Shown here piece after piece: positions 24,977 to 34,438 of a DNA stretch of 64,000 bases (position 1 is the stretch's first letter; each line of letters opens with the position of its first letter). The position numbers were made by a program, and so were the translations under genes. The DNA comes from Nitrosomonas sp. (lineage in GTDB: Bacteria > Pseudomonadota > Gammaproteobacteria > Burkholderiales > Nitrosomonadaceae), in the NCBI GenBank assembly GCA_017984435.1, contig JAGNZK010000011.1, forward strand, positions 1-64,000, given 5' to 3'. Below the pieces are notes generated by a model, which saw only the letters and a program-made list of their open reading frames with translations, was not told where the DNA came from and did not search any database.

Positions 24977-26716
24977 TCAAGAACAATGCTTTCGAATGAC
25001 GCTATCCACCGCACGGATGATTAGTGCCATTGAAATAGCGCCGGGATCCGGTGTACCGATGCTTTTCTCCGCATGTGGGCGGGCGCGACCAATTCGTGGG
25101 ACAAGATTTTTGGTGGCTTGAGCAGCTTCATCGGCGCTCTCCGCAGCAGCTGACCAAGCATCGGGAATCGAAACGCCACGTAATGCTCCCGCAGCAAGTG
25201 CCGCCGAAAATGGATGGAGCACATCGACCAAAGTCTTATCACCGAGATGGGCTTTACCCAGATTTGTCACACCATCCAGTGCGGAAGCAACGCCGGCAGC
25301 AATGATGGAAACATCCGGCATTGCTTCATTACCCAATGCATTGCCTAAATTGTGCAGAATAACGCCCCACAAGGCACCCGATGTTCCGCCTGCCCGATCG
25401 GACCAAGTATCACCGGCAACCGTCAGCAATGTACCAGCGCCGGCTTGTGCAATCAGCGCTTCCTTTGTAACGTCGACCGCTGCCTTAAGTCCACGTTGCA
25501 TACCGAAACCATGATCACCGTCTCCCGCAATAGCATCCAGGTAGCCAAGCTCTTCTTGCTTTTCTTCGATCACTCTCAGAGCAGCTTCAAGTGCTGCAAA
25601 CACTACCTTTGCAGCCGCTTGCGAATCCGCAGAACCGGTTTCTAATCGATGTTTGCTTTTATGCAGGATCGTTTCGACATTATCGTTGTAGGATTGGATG
25701 ATATGTCCGCTGTTTCCTCGATGAAATGCCGGCGTATCTGCCGCAACCACCCAGGTACGCTCAAGTTCATCGTTCATCCAGAATAACGTAAGTGAGATAC
25801 CCGCCATGTCAAAACTTGTTATCAATTCATCCACCACCGGTTCGACAATGGTCAATCCACGCGCCGACAATAATTGATCGATCTTGCGATAAACGACAAA
25901 CAACTCTTCGTATTTCACCGCACCAAGACCGTTCAGTATCACACCGACACGCGCACCACTCACATTGCCAACAATGGGTGGAATTTCGGCGAGTAGTTTA
26001 TCGACCAGCATTTCCGCCAACCCATCGGCAGTGGGCGCATCCATGCGATACAGGCCGGGTTCGCCGTGTATGCCCATGCCGACTTCCATCTTGCCGTTAG
26101 CAACTTCGAACAGCGACTTATTGGCACCCGGCAGTGTGCAACCAGAGAATGCCACACCCAGCGACCGCACACGATCGTTGGCTTCAGTTGCAATGCGGAA
26201 AACATCGTCGAGCGATTTTCCCGCATCGGCGGCAACAGCAGCGGCCTTAAAAACCGGTAAAGTACCAGCAATGCCACGGCGTTTATGTTTCTCAAACAGT
26301 GAAGCAGAAGCGATGTCATCGGTCACAACCACCGTGCGCACGTCCATGCCGATAGCACGAAGACGCTCTTGCGCCTGATTGAAATTGAGCACGTCACCGG
26401 CGTAATTGCCGTAGCAAAACAGGATGCCGCCCCCTGCATTCACGGCCTGTGCCACATGACAGATTTGCTGAGCTGATGGCGCTGCGAAGACGTTTCCCAT
26501 GGCAACGCCGTGCGCCAGTCCTGGACCAACAAAGCCACCAAAGGCTGGATAATGACCCGAGCCGCCGCCAATCACCAGCACGACCTGACCAGGCTGAGCC
26601 TTTTGCCGGCGGATCACACCGCCATCAACTTGCTGTATTTGGCCTCGGTGTACTGCGACAAACCCTTCAATCAGTTCATCTGCAAACTTTTCCGGGTTAT
26701 TGAATAGATAGGTCAT
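24977..26716 (-). CDS. Dihydroxyacetone/erythrulose kinase, fused DhaK-DhaL type
   Basis: 579 residues. The N-terminal DhaK-type substrate domain includes VIGGGSGHYPAFGGFVG, GILFCYGNYAGDVLNF and MGIHGEPGLYR; the histidine of HGEPG is the one that binds the ketone covalently in this family. A linker of about 30 residues leads to the C-terminal DhaL-type ATP-binding domain with LDAIAGDGDHGFGMQRG, whose aspartates bind magnesium. The fusion means ATP and not a PTS phosphodonor is used. Related proteins phosphorylate dihydroxyacetone or D-erythrulose; the substrate is not resolved here. It stands alone, without neighbours for glycerol or polyol breakdown. Confidence 0.85.
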   Translation of the reverse strand: MTYLFNNPEKFADELIEGFVAVHRGQIQQVDGGVIRRQKAQPGQVVLVIGGGSGHYPAFGGFVGPGLAHGVAMGNVFAAPSAQQICHVAQAVNAGGGILFCYGNYAGDVLNFNQAQERLRAIGMDVRTVVVTDDIASASLFEKHKRRGIAGTLPVFKAAAVAADAGKSLDDVFRIATEANDRVRSLGVAFSGCTLPGANKSLFEVANGKMEVGMGIHGEPGLYRMDAPTADGLAEMLVDKLLAEIPPIVGNVSGARVGVILNGLGAVKYEELFVVYRKIDQLLSARGLTIVEPVVDELITSFDMAGISLTLFWMNDELERTWVVAADTPAFHRGNSGHIIQSYNDNVETILHKSKHRLETGSADSQAAAKVVFAALEAALRVIEEKQEELGYLDAIAGDGDHGFGMQRGLKAAVDVTKEALIAQAGAGTLLTVAGDTWSDRAGGTSGALWGVILHNLGNALGNEAMPDVSIIAAGVASALDGVTNLGKAHLGDKTLVDVLHPFSAALAAGALRGVSIPDAWSAAAESADEAAQATKNLVPRIGRARPHAEKSIGTPDPGAISMALIIRAVDSVIRKHCS

Positions 26717-26955
26717 CGTCAGTACATCATCCCAAAATTCTTATTTATTCTGTGCAATAAAAATGCGCTTGCGGCATATTATCTTGCACACAAGCACACA
26801 CCAATATGGTGGGAAATTATGTCTTACAGCCATTCAAAATACAAACACAGTCTGTAATGTAGTTACTGAAAGCGTAGATGGTTGACAGATTGGATAATGC
26901 TTATCACGAAACAGAGAGATGATCTGCCATATGGGATTTATTCAGGAAACTTCAG

Positions 26956-26990
26956 GGAGTGTTTCGCATATTCGCTATTCGAAACGCTCC
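26956..26990 (-). terminator. Hairpin after the haem peroxidase gene
   Basis: Arms at 26956–26966 and 26980–26990 pair at 10 of 11 positions around a 13-nt loop. On the minus strand it begins 15 bp after the peroxidase stop and is followed by CTGAAGTTT, so it has no strong U tract. It is a probable transcript end or mRNA-stabilising hairpin. Confidence 0.5.
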
Positions 26991-27005
26991 TTTGTCTGAC
27001 TGGCG

Positions 27006-28520
27006 TTATAGTGGCGCAACAACTCCCGCAAACCGCAGTAAATCGGTCATCTTGAAAGTATCCGCTACTGCGCTAGACAGCGTTGGTGTCCATTCCGGAT
27101 CCTGTTTCAGATACGACATGGAATCGCCTTGCAACAAGCCAATAAATACTTCGGCAACGATACGGCCGCCAACCGGTCCCAGTCGCTCTCCGTTCTCCTT
27201 TACTTCAGCTTCGCGCAAAATATAAAACCACAGCGGAGTGCGCAGGTGCAGTTTGAGATCCTTGAGATCAGCCAGATCAGTCGCATCCAGTACCGGCAGA
27301 TTCATCGCTTTGGCTACGCTCTGACCGGAAGGCAAGCTGAAGGTAAGACCACGGAGTAAATTAAGCTGCGCCAATGACTGAAACTCACCCCGTATACCTG
27401 GCAAATCAAACAGCACCGTCGATAACTTGGTGTCGATTTTCTTATTGGGCCTCACGTTACCATCACCAAAGTCAAAAAATGTTTGCCAGTCGATAAAGCG
27501 TGACGGTGCACGTTTTCCACCGCGCAGATCATCGGGATCATCTCCATCCGATAAATGATCATTAAAAATCAGCTTGAATACCTGTGAGTCGATATCGGAT
27601 GGTGTAGGTCCAAAATTGGAACGATACGATGGACGTACCTGCGAATGACCAAAACGATAGGCTGCCGCTGCAAATTCAACAGGAATATAGGGTTGGTTAC
27701 GCCATTTATAAAACTTGCGTCCATTCGTCAAAATATCATCAACCAGTGATTTACCTACTGTCTTCTCCAGAAACTCATGCACGATGATCCATTGATAATG
27801 CCACCTCACCAAGCGCTGTGCCTCGGCAAATACTTCGTCCGGATTGGTAAGCTCAAATTCCACATTCACATAATCCACCACGGCATTATGGAACCTAAGC
27901 ATCGCTAAGTGTAGCTGCGAAACAATCAAATTTTCGTCATTGCGTGGATCGCCAAGGAGTGCTGTCCCTTGCCTGTTACGCGGCAAATCAAAACGTGCAA
28001 ATCCACCGGCAGAAACCGTTGTCGCACCTGCGATTTCTTCGATATAAAACTTAATGCCTTGCCCGCTTGTGCTTTGATCATAGAGCTGCGGAGAAGCGCC
28101 AGGTCCTGCTCCGTACAGGCTATCCAGTTCAAACAACGGTGTACGAAAGTTTTCAATAGACTCCGGATCGGATTGTCTTTCCAGACTGGAGGTAGGATCA
28201 AAAGTAATATCATGATCAAGAAATTGACCCAAAAAAGTCATTCCAGCCGAGAGATTGGGATTATTCTGATTATTGGCATTGAGTGCAGGATTAGTGATCA
28301 AGTCACGTGCAAGTGTCGGATTGGCAACAACATCCATACTCTCACCGGCATCCATGATGCCGCCTTTCTTGCCCAGTTCTTTAAGCGCATCTCTAATTTG
28401 TTTGTTATCGGTTGCAAATGGCGGTAATGCCGGAAACATACGCCCAAATTTACCTTGCTCGTAATAAGTTGATTTAGGAGGATTCTCACCACCTAATCTA
28501 TAAGCGCCATGACGTGCCAT
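27006..28520 (-). CDS. Animal-type haem peroxidase (peroxidase-cyclooxygenase superfamily)
   Basis: 504 residues. The distal histidine region is FLGQFLDHDITFDPT; the proximal histidine region is AAAYRFGHSQVRPSY. LPRNRQGTALLGDPRNDEN, with R-x-x-x-N-E-N-like spacing, and IVSQLHLAMLRFHN are further hallmarks. No signal peptide is present at the N-terminus (MARHGAYRLGGENPP), so it is cytoplasmic or leaves by a leaderless route. GGAGA lies nine bases before the ATG. Bacterial members oxidise halides or organic substrates with H2O2, but the substrate is not predictable from this sequence. Confidence 0.88.
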   Translation of the reverse strand: MARHGAYRLGGENPPKSTYYEQGKFGRMFPALPPFATDNKQIRDALKELGKKGGIMDAGESMDVVANPTLARDLITNPALNANNQNNPNLSAGMTFLGQFLDHDITFDPTSSLERQSDPESIENFRTPLFELDSLYGAGPGASPQLYDQSTSGQGIKFYIEEIAGATTVSAGGFARFDLPRNRQGTALLGDPRNDENLIVSQLHLAMLRFHNAVVDYVNVEFELTNPDEVFAEAQRLVRWHYQWIIVHEFLEKTVGKSLVDDILTNGRKFYKWRNQPYIPVEFAAAAYRFGHSQVRPSYRSNFGPTPSDIDSQVFKLIFNDHLSDGDDPDDLRGGKRAPSRFIDWQTFFDFGDGNVRPNKKIDTKLSTVLFDLPGIRGEFQSLAQLNLLRGLTFSLPSGQSVAKAMNLPVLDATDLADLKDLKLHLRTPLWFYILREAEVKENGERLGPVGGRIVAEVFIGLLQGDSMSYLKQDPEWTPTLSSAVADTFKMTDLLRFAGVVAPL

Positions 28521-29044
28521 TTTTTATTTTCTCCAGATAAGTTACATCAACAATCAATACATAGCTTGTTTTTCTTGCATCCGTTAGCCTTCATAGAAAA
28601 CCTGCTTCATGCTCATCGGTCATGCCGCTTCTCAAATAGAAGGCATTGATTCAAATGCAAAAATAAAAATATACCTGCATTGGTGCCGAAACTCTGTGAT
28701 AAATCTCACAACACCTCACTTCCTGATTTACACCATCATCCACTTCAATACAGCGAATATAGTGTCCACGCAATGTTTGTTGCTATTCACTTGAAATCCT
28801 GTAATCTGCCGGATATGGCAAAACGTAGCGTAGCATTGGTAATCACACCTAAAATTAGGTACCACCCGTCATACATACGCTCGATATTTTCCCAGCATCG
28901 CTGCTTCGAACGCGCTACCATGAATTACACAAACACAGATTAATCCGCAGTCTTTTGCTCGGACACCATCAACCAAAACCATTATGTGGAAAGTTGACCG
29001 TGCTAACTCTTTGCTGAAGACACTACACTGGCGAAGTTGACATC
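28521..29044. other. Intergenic region without a recognised gene
   Basis: 524 bp between divergent genes. Short open frames exist (for example 28609–28794) but have no ribosome binding site or recognisable composition. A small palindrome (CCTAAAATTAGG) lies near 28849. The region should contain promoters for the peroxidase and the permease. I see no tRNA or repeat. Confidence 0.5.
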
Positions 29045-30268
29045 ATGAATCTATTTGCAATTATCGGTGAGGCATTACGCGCCCTGCGTCAGAATCGTCT
29101 GCGTGCAGGATTAACCATGCTGGGTATGATTATTGGCGTCGCTGCTGTTGTTTTAATGTTATCGATTGGTCAGGGTGCACAAACCAAAATCAATCAAACC
29201 ATCGCCGCGATGGGCAGCAATCTTTTTATCGTCGTGCCAGGCGCTACATCTTCCGGTGGATTCAGTTTTGGAAGCGGCAGCGTCAGAACGTTAACCATCA
29301 ATGATGCGTATGCAATTGCAGAACTGCAATCCGTCAGTGCCACCGCACCTGTCATTACGGGTATGGCACAACTCAATTACGCTGCCAAGAATTGGAGCAC
29401 CATCATTACCGGCACCACACCGGATTATTTTGAAGTAGGTAGCTGGAAAGTCGAATCCGGCACAGTCTTTACAGAATCCGATCTGCGCTCAGCGGCCCGC
29501 GTTGTTGTGCTAGGGTCCGCGACAGCACTGAATCTATTCGCTGATGAGGATCCGGTTGGCAAAACCATCCGCATTACGAACCGTCCCTTCCTGGTGGTAG
29601 GCGTACTGATGGCTAAAGGGCAAAGCTTGACCGGGCGCGACCAGGACGACAACGTCTTTATACCCATCAGCACCAGTGAAAGGCAAATTACCGGCAATCA
29701 ATTTCCCGGCTCTATCCGCCATATGCTGGTGCAGGGAAAATCAGCGGATGACATGGATATCGCTGAAATAGAGATTACCCAGTTGCTACGCCAGCGCCAT
29801 CGCATTGCGAAAGGCAAGGAAAATGATTTCACAGTACGTAATTTAACTGCCATTGCGGATGTTGCCGCAGATGCCGCCAAAGTGATGTCGCTTGTATTGG
29901 GCGCTATTGCCTCGGTTTCCTTACTAGTCGGCGGGATCGGCATTATGAATATCATGCTGGTATCAGTGACTGAACGCACGCGTGAAATCGGCATCCGCAT
30001 GGCCATCGGTGCCAATCAACGTGCAATTCTCACGCAATTTTTGTTAGAGGCGATGATGATCTGTATTATGGGCGGACTGATTGGTTTGTTATTGGGTATT
30101 GGCGGCGCCTGGCTAGTCAGTCAATTTGCGGATATGCTGATTGTGATTACGCTGGGTATGGTCGGTTTGGCTTTTTTGTTTGCTTCGGCGGTGGGTATAT
30201 TCTTTGGTTTTTATCCTGCCAAAAAAGCCGCTTCGCTTAAGCCTGTCGATGCGCTTCGTTACGAATAG
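29045..30268 (+). CDS. MacB/FtsX-type ABC transporter permease, orphan
   Basis: 407 residues with the MacB-type permease architecture. An N-terminal membrane helix sits within NRLRAGLTMLGMIIGVAAVV, a large periplasmic domain spans residues ~50–280, and three C-terminal helices follow, including LLVGGIGIMNIMLVSVTERT and REIGIRMAIGA. The C-terminus ends in FYPAKKAASLKPVDALRYE, as in many members. Usually an ATPase and a membrane fusion protein are adjacent, but neither is present here, so the partners must be encoded elsewhere. The export substrate is unknown. Confidence 0.9.
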   Translation: MNLFAIIGEALRALRQNRLRAGLTMLGMIIGVAAVVLMLSIGQGAQTKINQTIAAMGSNLFIVVPGATSSGGFSFGSGSVRTLTINDAYAIAELQSVSATAPVITGMAQLNYAAKNWSTIITGTTPDYFEVGSWKVESGTVFTESDLRSAARVVVLGSATALNLFADEDPVGKTIRITNRPFLVVGVLMAKGQSLTGRDQDDNVFIPISTSERQITGNQFPGSIRHMLVQGKSADDMDIAEIEITQLLRQRHRIAKGKENDFTVRNLTAIADVAADAAKVMSLVLGAIASVSLLVGGIGIMNIMLVSVTERTREIGIRMAIGANQRAILTQFLLEAMMICIMGGLIGLLLGIGGAWLVSQFADMLIVITLGMVGLAFLFASAVGIFFGFYPAKKAASLKPVDALRYE

Positions 30269-30315
30269 TTTGCTTAAGTTTTGTTGATTGAATCTAATGT
30301 AAAAAGGATTGACGC

Positions 30316-30927
30316 GTGACGATCAAAGAGCGCCCTACTTCCGATTTTCTGGCGATTGTCATCGTAGACCACAAGAAAGAGGCGATGACGGTAGGTGAAA
30401 TCAAGAACGCGCTGCACGAGCGTGGTTTCGGTATCTTGATGGCCATTGCCACGTTGCCGATTTGTCTTCCAATACCGGCTCCTCCGGGTTATACAACGCT
30501 CTTTTCGATTCCGTTATTTATTTTCTCAATACAAATGATTCTAGGCATGCAAGCGCCTTGGTTACCTGTCTGGGCTGAGAAAAAAAGCATTCAACGTGCC
30601 AGCCTTGAGAAAATAGTGGCGAAAGCAAATCCCTGGCTCAAGAAAATTGAGCACCGCATGCAGCCACGTATGACATATATCAATGTGCATACCTGGGAAA
30701 GAATTATCGGTATTTTTTCATTTGTTTTCGCCATGGCAATAGCACTTCCGATACCTTTGGTCAATTTTACGCCAGGCTGTGGAATCCTGATCATGTCGCT
30801 GGGTCTTCTTAGCAGAGATGGCATCACCATATTGATCGGTATGATTATTGGAACCATTGGGATAGGTATCACGATGATTGTCCTGGTGATGCTGTGGATG
30901 GGAATGTCGATGCCATCGTTCTATTAA
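30316..30927 (+). CDS. Exopolysaccharide synthesis protein ExoD-like
   Basis: 203 residues, GTG start with AAAGGA nearby. Four or more hydrophobic segments are present, with family motifs GILMAIATLPICLPIPAPPG and MILGMQAPWLPVW near the N-terminal half and ALPIPLVNFTPGCGILIMSL later. ExoD proteins are integral membrane proteins linked to exopolysaccharide production and stress tolerance in rhizobia; the biochemical role is not defined. The next gene, 21 bp downstream, encodes a DCC-family protein and may be cotranscribed. Confidence 0.85.
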   Translation: MTIKERPTSDFLAIVIVDHKKEAMTVGEIKNALHERGFGILMAIATLPICLPIPAPPGYTTLFSIPLFIFSIQMILGMQAPWLPVWAEKKSIQRASLEKIVAKANPWLKKIEHRMQPRMTYINVHTWERIIGIFSFVFAMAIALPIPLVNFTPGCGILIMSLGLLSRDGITILIGMIIGTIGIGITMIVLVMLWMGMSMPSFY

Positions 30928-30948
30928 AGCCCGGATAGAAACTAAACA

Positions 30949-31317
30949 ATGCCCACTAAAGTCTATTACAACAGTGCTTGCCCGGTTTGCAACGCGGGTA
31001 TCAAAGATCAGCGCCAACGCATGGAGAAATGCGGTGTGAACGATATCGAATGGGTGGATGTGCATAACAACCCGGATACGGTATCCGAAGTGAACAATTC
31101 ACTGGAACAAGTCCGCGAACGACTGCACGTCAAAGATGACCATGGCGAGCTTGCTGTCGGTATTGATGCATTCATCTGTCTGTGGCAGCAAACGCCCGGT
31201 CAACGCTGGTTAGCAACATTATTTCAATGGTCCGTCATCAGACCCATCGCGCGTCTGGCTTATAATGGTTTTGCAAAACTACTGTATCGCTGGAACCGGA
31301 TACTTAAGCACTGGTAA
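30949..31317 (+). CDS. DCC family thiol-disulfide oxidoreductase-like protein (DUF393)
   Basis: 122 residues. The N-terminal YYNSACPVCNAGI carries the CxxC pair in a thioredoxin-like setting; the more usual family motif begins D-x-x-C and here it is N-S-A-C. The segments IEWVDVHNN and GIDAFICLWQQTPGQRWLA follow, with a membrane-proximal C-terminal tail. The physiological partner is unknown. It ends 40 bp before the convergent pyrC gene. Confidence 0.82.
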   Translation: MPTKVYYNSACPVCNAGIKDQRQRMEKCGVNDIEWVDVHNNPDTVSEVNNSLEQVRERLHVKDDHGELAVGIDAFICLWQQTPGQRWLATLFQWSVIRPIARLAYNGFAKLLYRWNRILKHW

Positions 31318-31357
31318 GTTCTTTTGCCGCCGCTTGTTCCAGCATATATTCCTGGTA

Positions 31358-32395
31358 TCACGCCATTTTCCAAGCCAACTCGGTATTCGCATACAGCGGT
31401 ACCAGTTTTTCTCCCGCAAATTTGAAGTATTCCGGAACAATCCAATTTTCTTTTTTCAGCGTGATATAGCCACTGTTGCGCGGTAATTGATAGAAATCCG
31501 CACCATAAAAACTGGCGAAAGCCTCCAGTTTATCGAGTGCACCGGCCTGTTCAAATGCGGTTGCATATAATTCAATGGCCGCATGCGCCGTAAAAATTCC
31601 CGCGCAGCCACAAGCATTTTCTTTATTGGCTTGCGAATGCGGTGCACTGTCAGTACCCAGAAAAAATTTGGGATTACCGCTGATCGCTGCTTCCAGCAAA
31701 GCCTGCCGATGAACCTCGCGCTTCAATACCGGCAGACAAAAGTAGTGTGGACGAATGCCACCTTGAAAAATCGCATTACGATTCAGCAGCAAGTGATGCG
31801 CCGTAATCGTGGCCGCAACCTGTTTGGATGCTTGTTTAACAAACGCCACGGCATCACGGGTAGTGACATGTTCAAACACGATGCGTAAATTTGGGAAGCG
31901 TTGCGTCAGCGGAGCCAGTATGCGATCGATAAAAATCTTCTCTTTATCAAACACATCCACAGCAGGATCGGTCACTTCGCCGTGCACCAGCAATGGCAAA
32001 TTATTCTGTTCCATGGCTTCCAGCGCAGCATAGCATTTGGCAATATCGGTTACACCGGCATCGGAATTCGTTGTCGCACCTGCCGGATATAGTTTCACAC
32101 CGTGTACCACCCCGCTCGCTTTCGCCCGGATGATTTCTGTCGGCAACGTATTATCCGTCAGATAAAGCGTCATCAATGGTTCAAAACCGGATTTTAGCGA
32201 TACCGGTAAAGCCGCCAGTATACGTGCCCGATACGCCAACGCCCGATCAGTCGTTACCACCGGCGGTTTAAGATTGGGCATGATGATGGCACGCGCAAAT
32301 TGCCTTGCTGTATGCGGCAATACGGCATGTAACTGCTCACCGTCGCGCAAATGCAGGTGCCAGTCATCGGGGCGAATAATGGTTATGCTGTTCAC
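31358..32395 (-). CDS. pyrC: Dihydroorotase
   Basis: 345 residues, the normal length for class II dihydroorotase. It starts [20 protein letters not shown] with the metal-binding HLHLR motif. Further metal and catalytic positions occur in [10 protein letters not shown] (carbamylated lysine), [20 protein letters not shown] and [15 protein letters not shown]. It catalyses ring closure of carbamoyl-aspartate in pyrimidine synthesis. It stands without other pyr genes. Confidence 0.97.
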   Translation of the reverse strand: MNSITIIRPDDWHLHLRDGEQLHAVLPHTARQFARAIIMPNLKPPVVTTDRALAYRARILAALPVSLKSGFEPLMTLYLTDNTLPTEIIRAKASGVVHGVKLYPAGATTNSDAGVTDIAKCYAALEAMEQNNLPLLVHGEVTDPAVDVFDKEKIFIDRILAPLTQRFPNLRIVFEHVTTRDAVAFVKQASKQVAATITAHHLLLNRNAIFQGGIRPHYFCLPVLKREVHRQALLEAAISGNPKFFLGTDSAPHSQANKENACGCAGIFTAHAAIELYATAFEQAGALDKLEAFASFYGADFYQLPRNSGYITLKKENWIVPEYFKFAGEKLVPLYANTELAWKMA

Positions 32396-32445
32396 GATTG
32401 ATTAGGTTGATGTTGAGTGGCCGCATTATAGCGCAAGCATCCATG

Positions 32446-33303
32446 CTAGTCGGGATATCCTGCTGCCTTGAGATCTAGCGCCAGTTGATACAGCATATTC
32501 TTATTTTCACCGGTGATCGCTGTAGCCAGTTTAACGGCTTGCTTTAATGGCAATTCGGCCAGTAAACAGGTTAATGTATGCCGAGCCTGCTCACTGATCT
32601 CGGATTTATCCAGGATTTCCGCACCAGCTAGCAATAAAACAAACTCGCCTTTTTGTTGATTGACATCTGCCTGTAGCCAAACCAACGTTTCTGCCAGTGT
32701 TCCCACATGGATCGTTTCAAATAGTTTGGTGAGTTCCCGGGCAATGGTAAGCTCGCGTTGCGGGCCGAAAATATCCATCATATCAGCCACACATTCCACA
32801 ATACGATGCGGCGCTTCGTAAAATATTAACGTGCACTGCTGCGATTGTAATGCGGTCAATTCACGTTTGCGCAAACCGCTTTTAGTGGGTAGAAAACCAT
32901 GAAACAGGAAATGAGGATTTGTGATACCGGCGGCCGACATGGCGCAGATAGCCGCATTAGCACCGGGAACCGGAATAATCGGTAAACCTTGTTCCCGTAT
33001 GCGTTTAACCAGAATTGCACCAGGATCGGAGATGCCAGGAGTGCCTGCGTCTGTAATGACTGCAACACTTTTCCCGGAATTCAATAATGCTAATATTTTA
33101 TCCGCAACGGCCGTTTCATTGTGCTGGTGCAAGCTGATCAGCTTTGCTGTAATCGCATGCGCCGCTAATAAATGCTTGGAGTTTTGTATATGTTCAGCCG
33201 CAACCACATCCACTTTTGCCAATATGTCTAATGCACGTAAACTGATATCGCTTAAATTTCCTATTGGCGTAGCAACCACATATAATGCGTTTTTTTTCAG
33301 CAT
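32446..33303 (-). CDS. rsmI: 16S rRNA (cytidine-1402-2'-O)-methyltransferase
   Basis: 285 residues from the ATG at 33303, which has GAGGA just upstream. A longer open frame reaches 33594 but the added residues are not family-like. The start LYVVATPIGNLSDISLRAL and the SAM-binding AVITDAGTPGISDPGAILV are diagnostic, as are PGANAAICAMSAAG and FYEAPHRIVECV. It methylates the ribose of C1402 in the ribosomal P site. Its start codon lies only 10 bp from the start of the divergent lpoA-like gene, so each promoter must lie within the other gene. Confidence 0.96.
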   Translation of the reverse strand: MLKKNALYVVATPIGNLSDISLRALDILAKVDVVAAEHIQNSKHLLAAHAITAKLISLHQHNETAVADKILALLNSGKSVAVITDAGTPGISDPGAILVKRIREQGLPIIPVPGANAAICAMSAAGITNPHFLFHGFLPTKSGLRKRELTALQSQQCTLIFYEAPHRIVECVADMMDIFGPQRELTIARELTKLFETIHVGTLAETLVWLQADVNQQKGEFVLLLAGAEILDKSEISEQARHTLTCLLAELPLKQAVKLATAITGENKNMLYQLALDLKAAGYPD

Positions 33304-33313
33304 AATCCTCACT

Positions 33314-34438
33314 ATGCAACGTTTTCTCACAATTGTTCTGGTAGCAATCCTTGTACTATACGATAGTCCGCTGGCAACGGCTAATCCTCCGGAAGAGGAT
33401 TTTGAGGCGGAGGACGCATTTGAATCCACATACGTGCCACATATTGCACTGTTATTGCCTTTGGAGTCGCCTTCTTTTGGAGAAGCTGCGAATATCGTCA
33501 AAGAAGGTTTTGTGGCTGCTACGATGCGTGAACAACGATTACCATTTATCATCCGGATATATGCCACTACAGATGATCCGCTCGATATTTTCATGACTTA
33601 CCACCAGGCACTAGCTGCCGGTGCCGTATTTGCCGTCGGACCACTCACTCGGGATGGTGTTTCGGCCATAGCCTCCAGCAACACGCTGAAAATACCTACG
33701 CTAGCGTTGAATACAGTCGATAATCTAATGACTTTGCCATCCAAACTGTATTTATTCGGTCTGCAGATGGAAACCGAAGCCGGTCAAATCGCCAAATTGG
33801 CCTTAATCAGCGGAAAAAATCATGCCATCATCATTGGCGATGATAGTTCTTTATCCAAACGCTTACAAACTGCATTTGCAGCACGATGGCAAGACGAGAG
33901 CGGCAAAACTGCTGAGTCACTGCGCTATGCCGAAGATCCGGTCAAACTGCAACAGTTCCGCAGCCTGACAACAGGCACTGATCATTTAATTTTCCTTGCG
34001 CTGGATGCCGCCAAATCACGCATACTGCGTTCATACCTTGACCCTGATGTTCCGGTATATGCCACTTCGCAGGTTTTTATTGGCACTGATAACTTTTTGT
34101 TTAACAATGACCTGAATGATATTCAGTTTGTGGATATGCCTTGGTTATTACAACCCGATCACCCCGCTGTGATGGCTTATCGCCACACGGATAAGGCCAG
34201 AAATACCGACATGGATCGCCTCTATGCCTTGGGTATCGATGCTTTCCGCTTGATGACCTATCTGTTGCAGCCGCAGTCACAGACAATCCACGAAATTTCC
34301 TTTGATGGGATAACCGGTTATATCCGCTTCGCACCACCCAATCTATTTGTCAGAGAGCCTATCGCTGCTCAATTTACACATGGCAAAATCCAGCTTCTGG
34401 ATGTACCGAAAAATAGCGTTGAAGATGAAAGGCAGTGA
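33314..34438 (+). CDS. Penicillin-binding-protein activator, LpoA-like
   Basis: 374 residues from the ATG at 33314, where a signal peptide begins (MQRFLTIVLVAILVLYDSPL). No lipobox cysteine is present, unlike the E. coli lipoprotein. The domain is of the periplasmic-binding-protein type: HIALLLPLESPSFGEAANIV, GAVFAVGPLTRDGVSAIAS, PTLALNTVDN, AIIIGDDSSLSKRLQTAF and IFLALDAAKSR. The gene pair rsmI/lpoA and the overlap with yraN are conserved in proteobacteria. It probably regulates cell-wall synthesis. The N-terminal TPR domain of full-length LpoA is absent, so it is a short version. Confidence 0.85.
   Translation: MQRFLTIVLVAILVLYDSPLATANPPEEDFEAEDAFESTYVPHIALLLPLESPSFGEAANIVKEGFVAATMREQRLPFIIRIYATTDDPLDIFMTYHQALAAGAVFAVGPLTRDGVSAIASSNTLKIPTLALNTVDNLMTLPSKLYLFGLQMETEAGQIAKLALISGKNHAIIIGDDSSLSKRLQTAFAARWQDESGKTAESLRYAEDPVKLQQFRSLTTGTDHLIFLALDAAKSRILRSYLDPDVPVYATSQVFIGTDNFLFNNDLNDIQFVDMPWLLQPDHPAVMAYRHTDKARNTDMDRLYALGIDAFRLMTYLLQPQSQTIHEISFDGITGYIRFAPPNLFVREPIAAQFTHGKIQLLDVPKNSVEDERQ

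Noticed and set aside
25051-26703. Several plus-strand open frames over the DhaK-DhaL gene
   Set aside because: They are antisense shadows of a GC-biased real gene and have no domain resemblance.
32921-33313. Long in-frame extension of the lpoA-like gene over rsmI
   Set aside because: It lies on the opposite strand of a well-supported gene; the signal peptide starts at 33,314.
33304-33594. Extended N-terminus of rsmI
   Set aside because: The residues are serine/arginine-rich and unlike the family; the canonical start is at 33,303 with a ribosome binding site.
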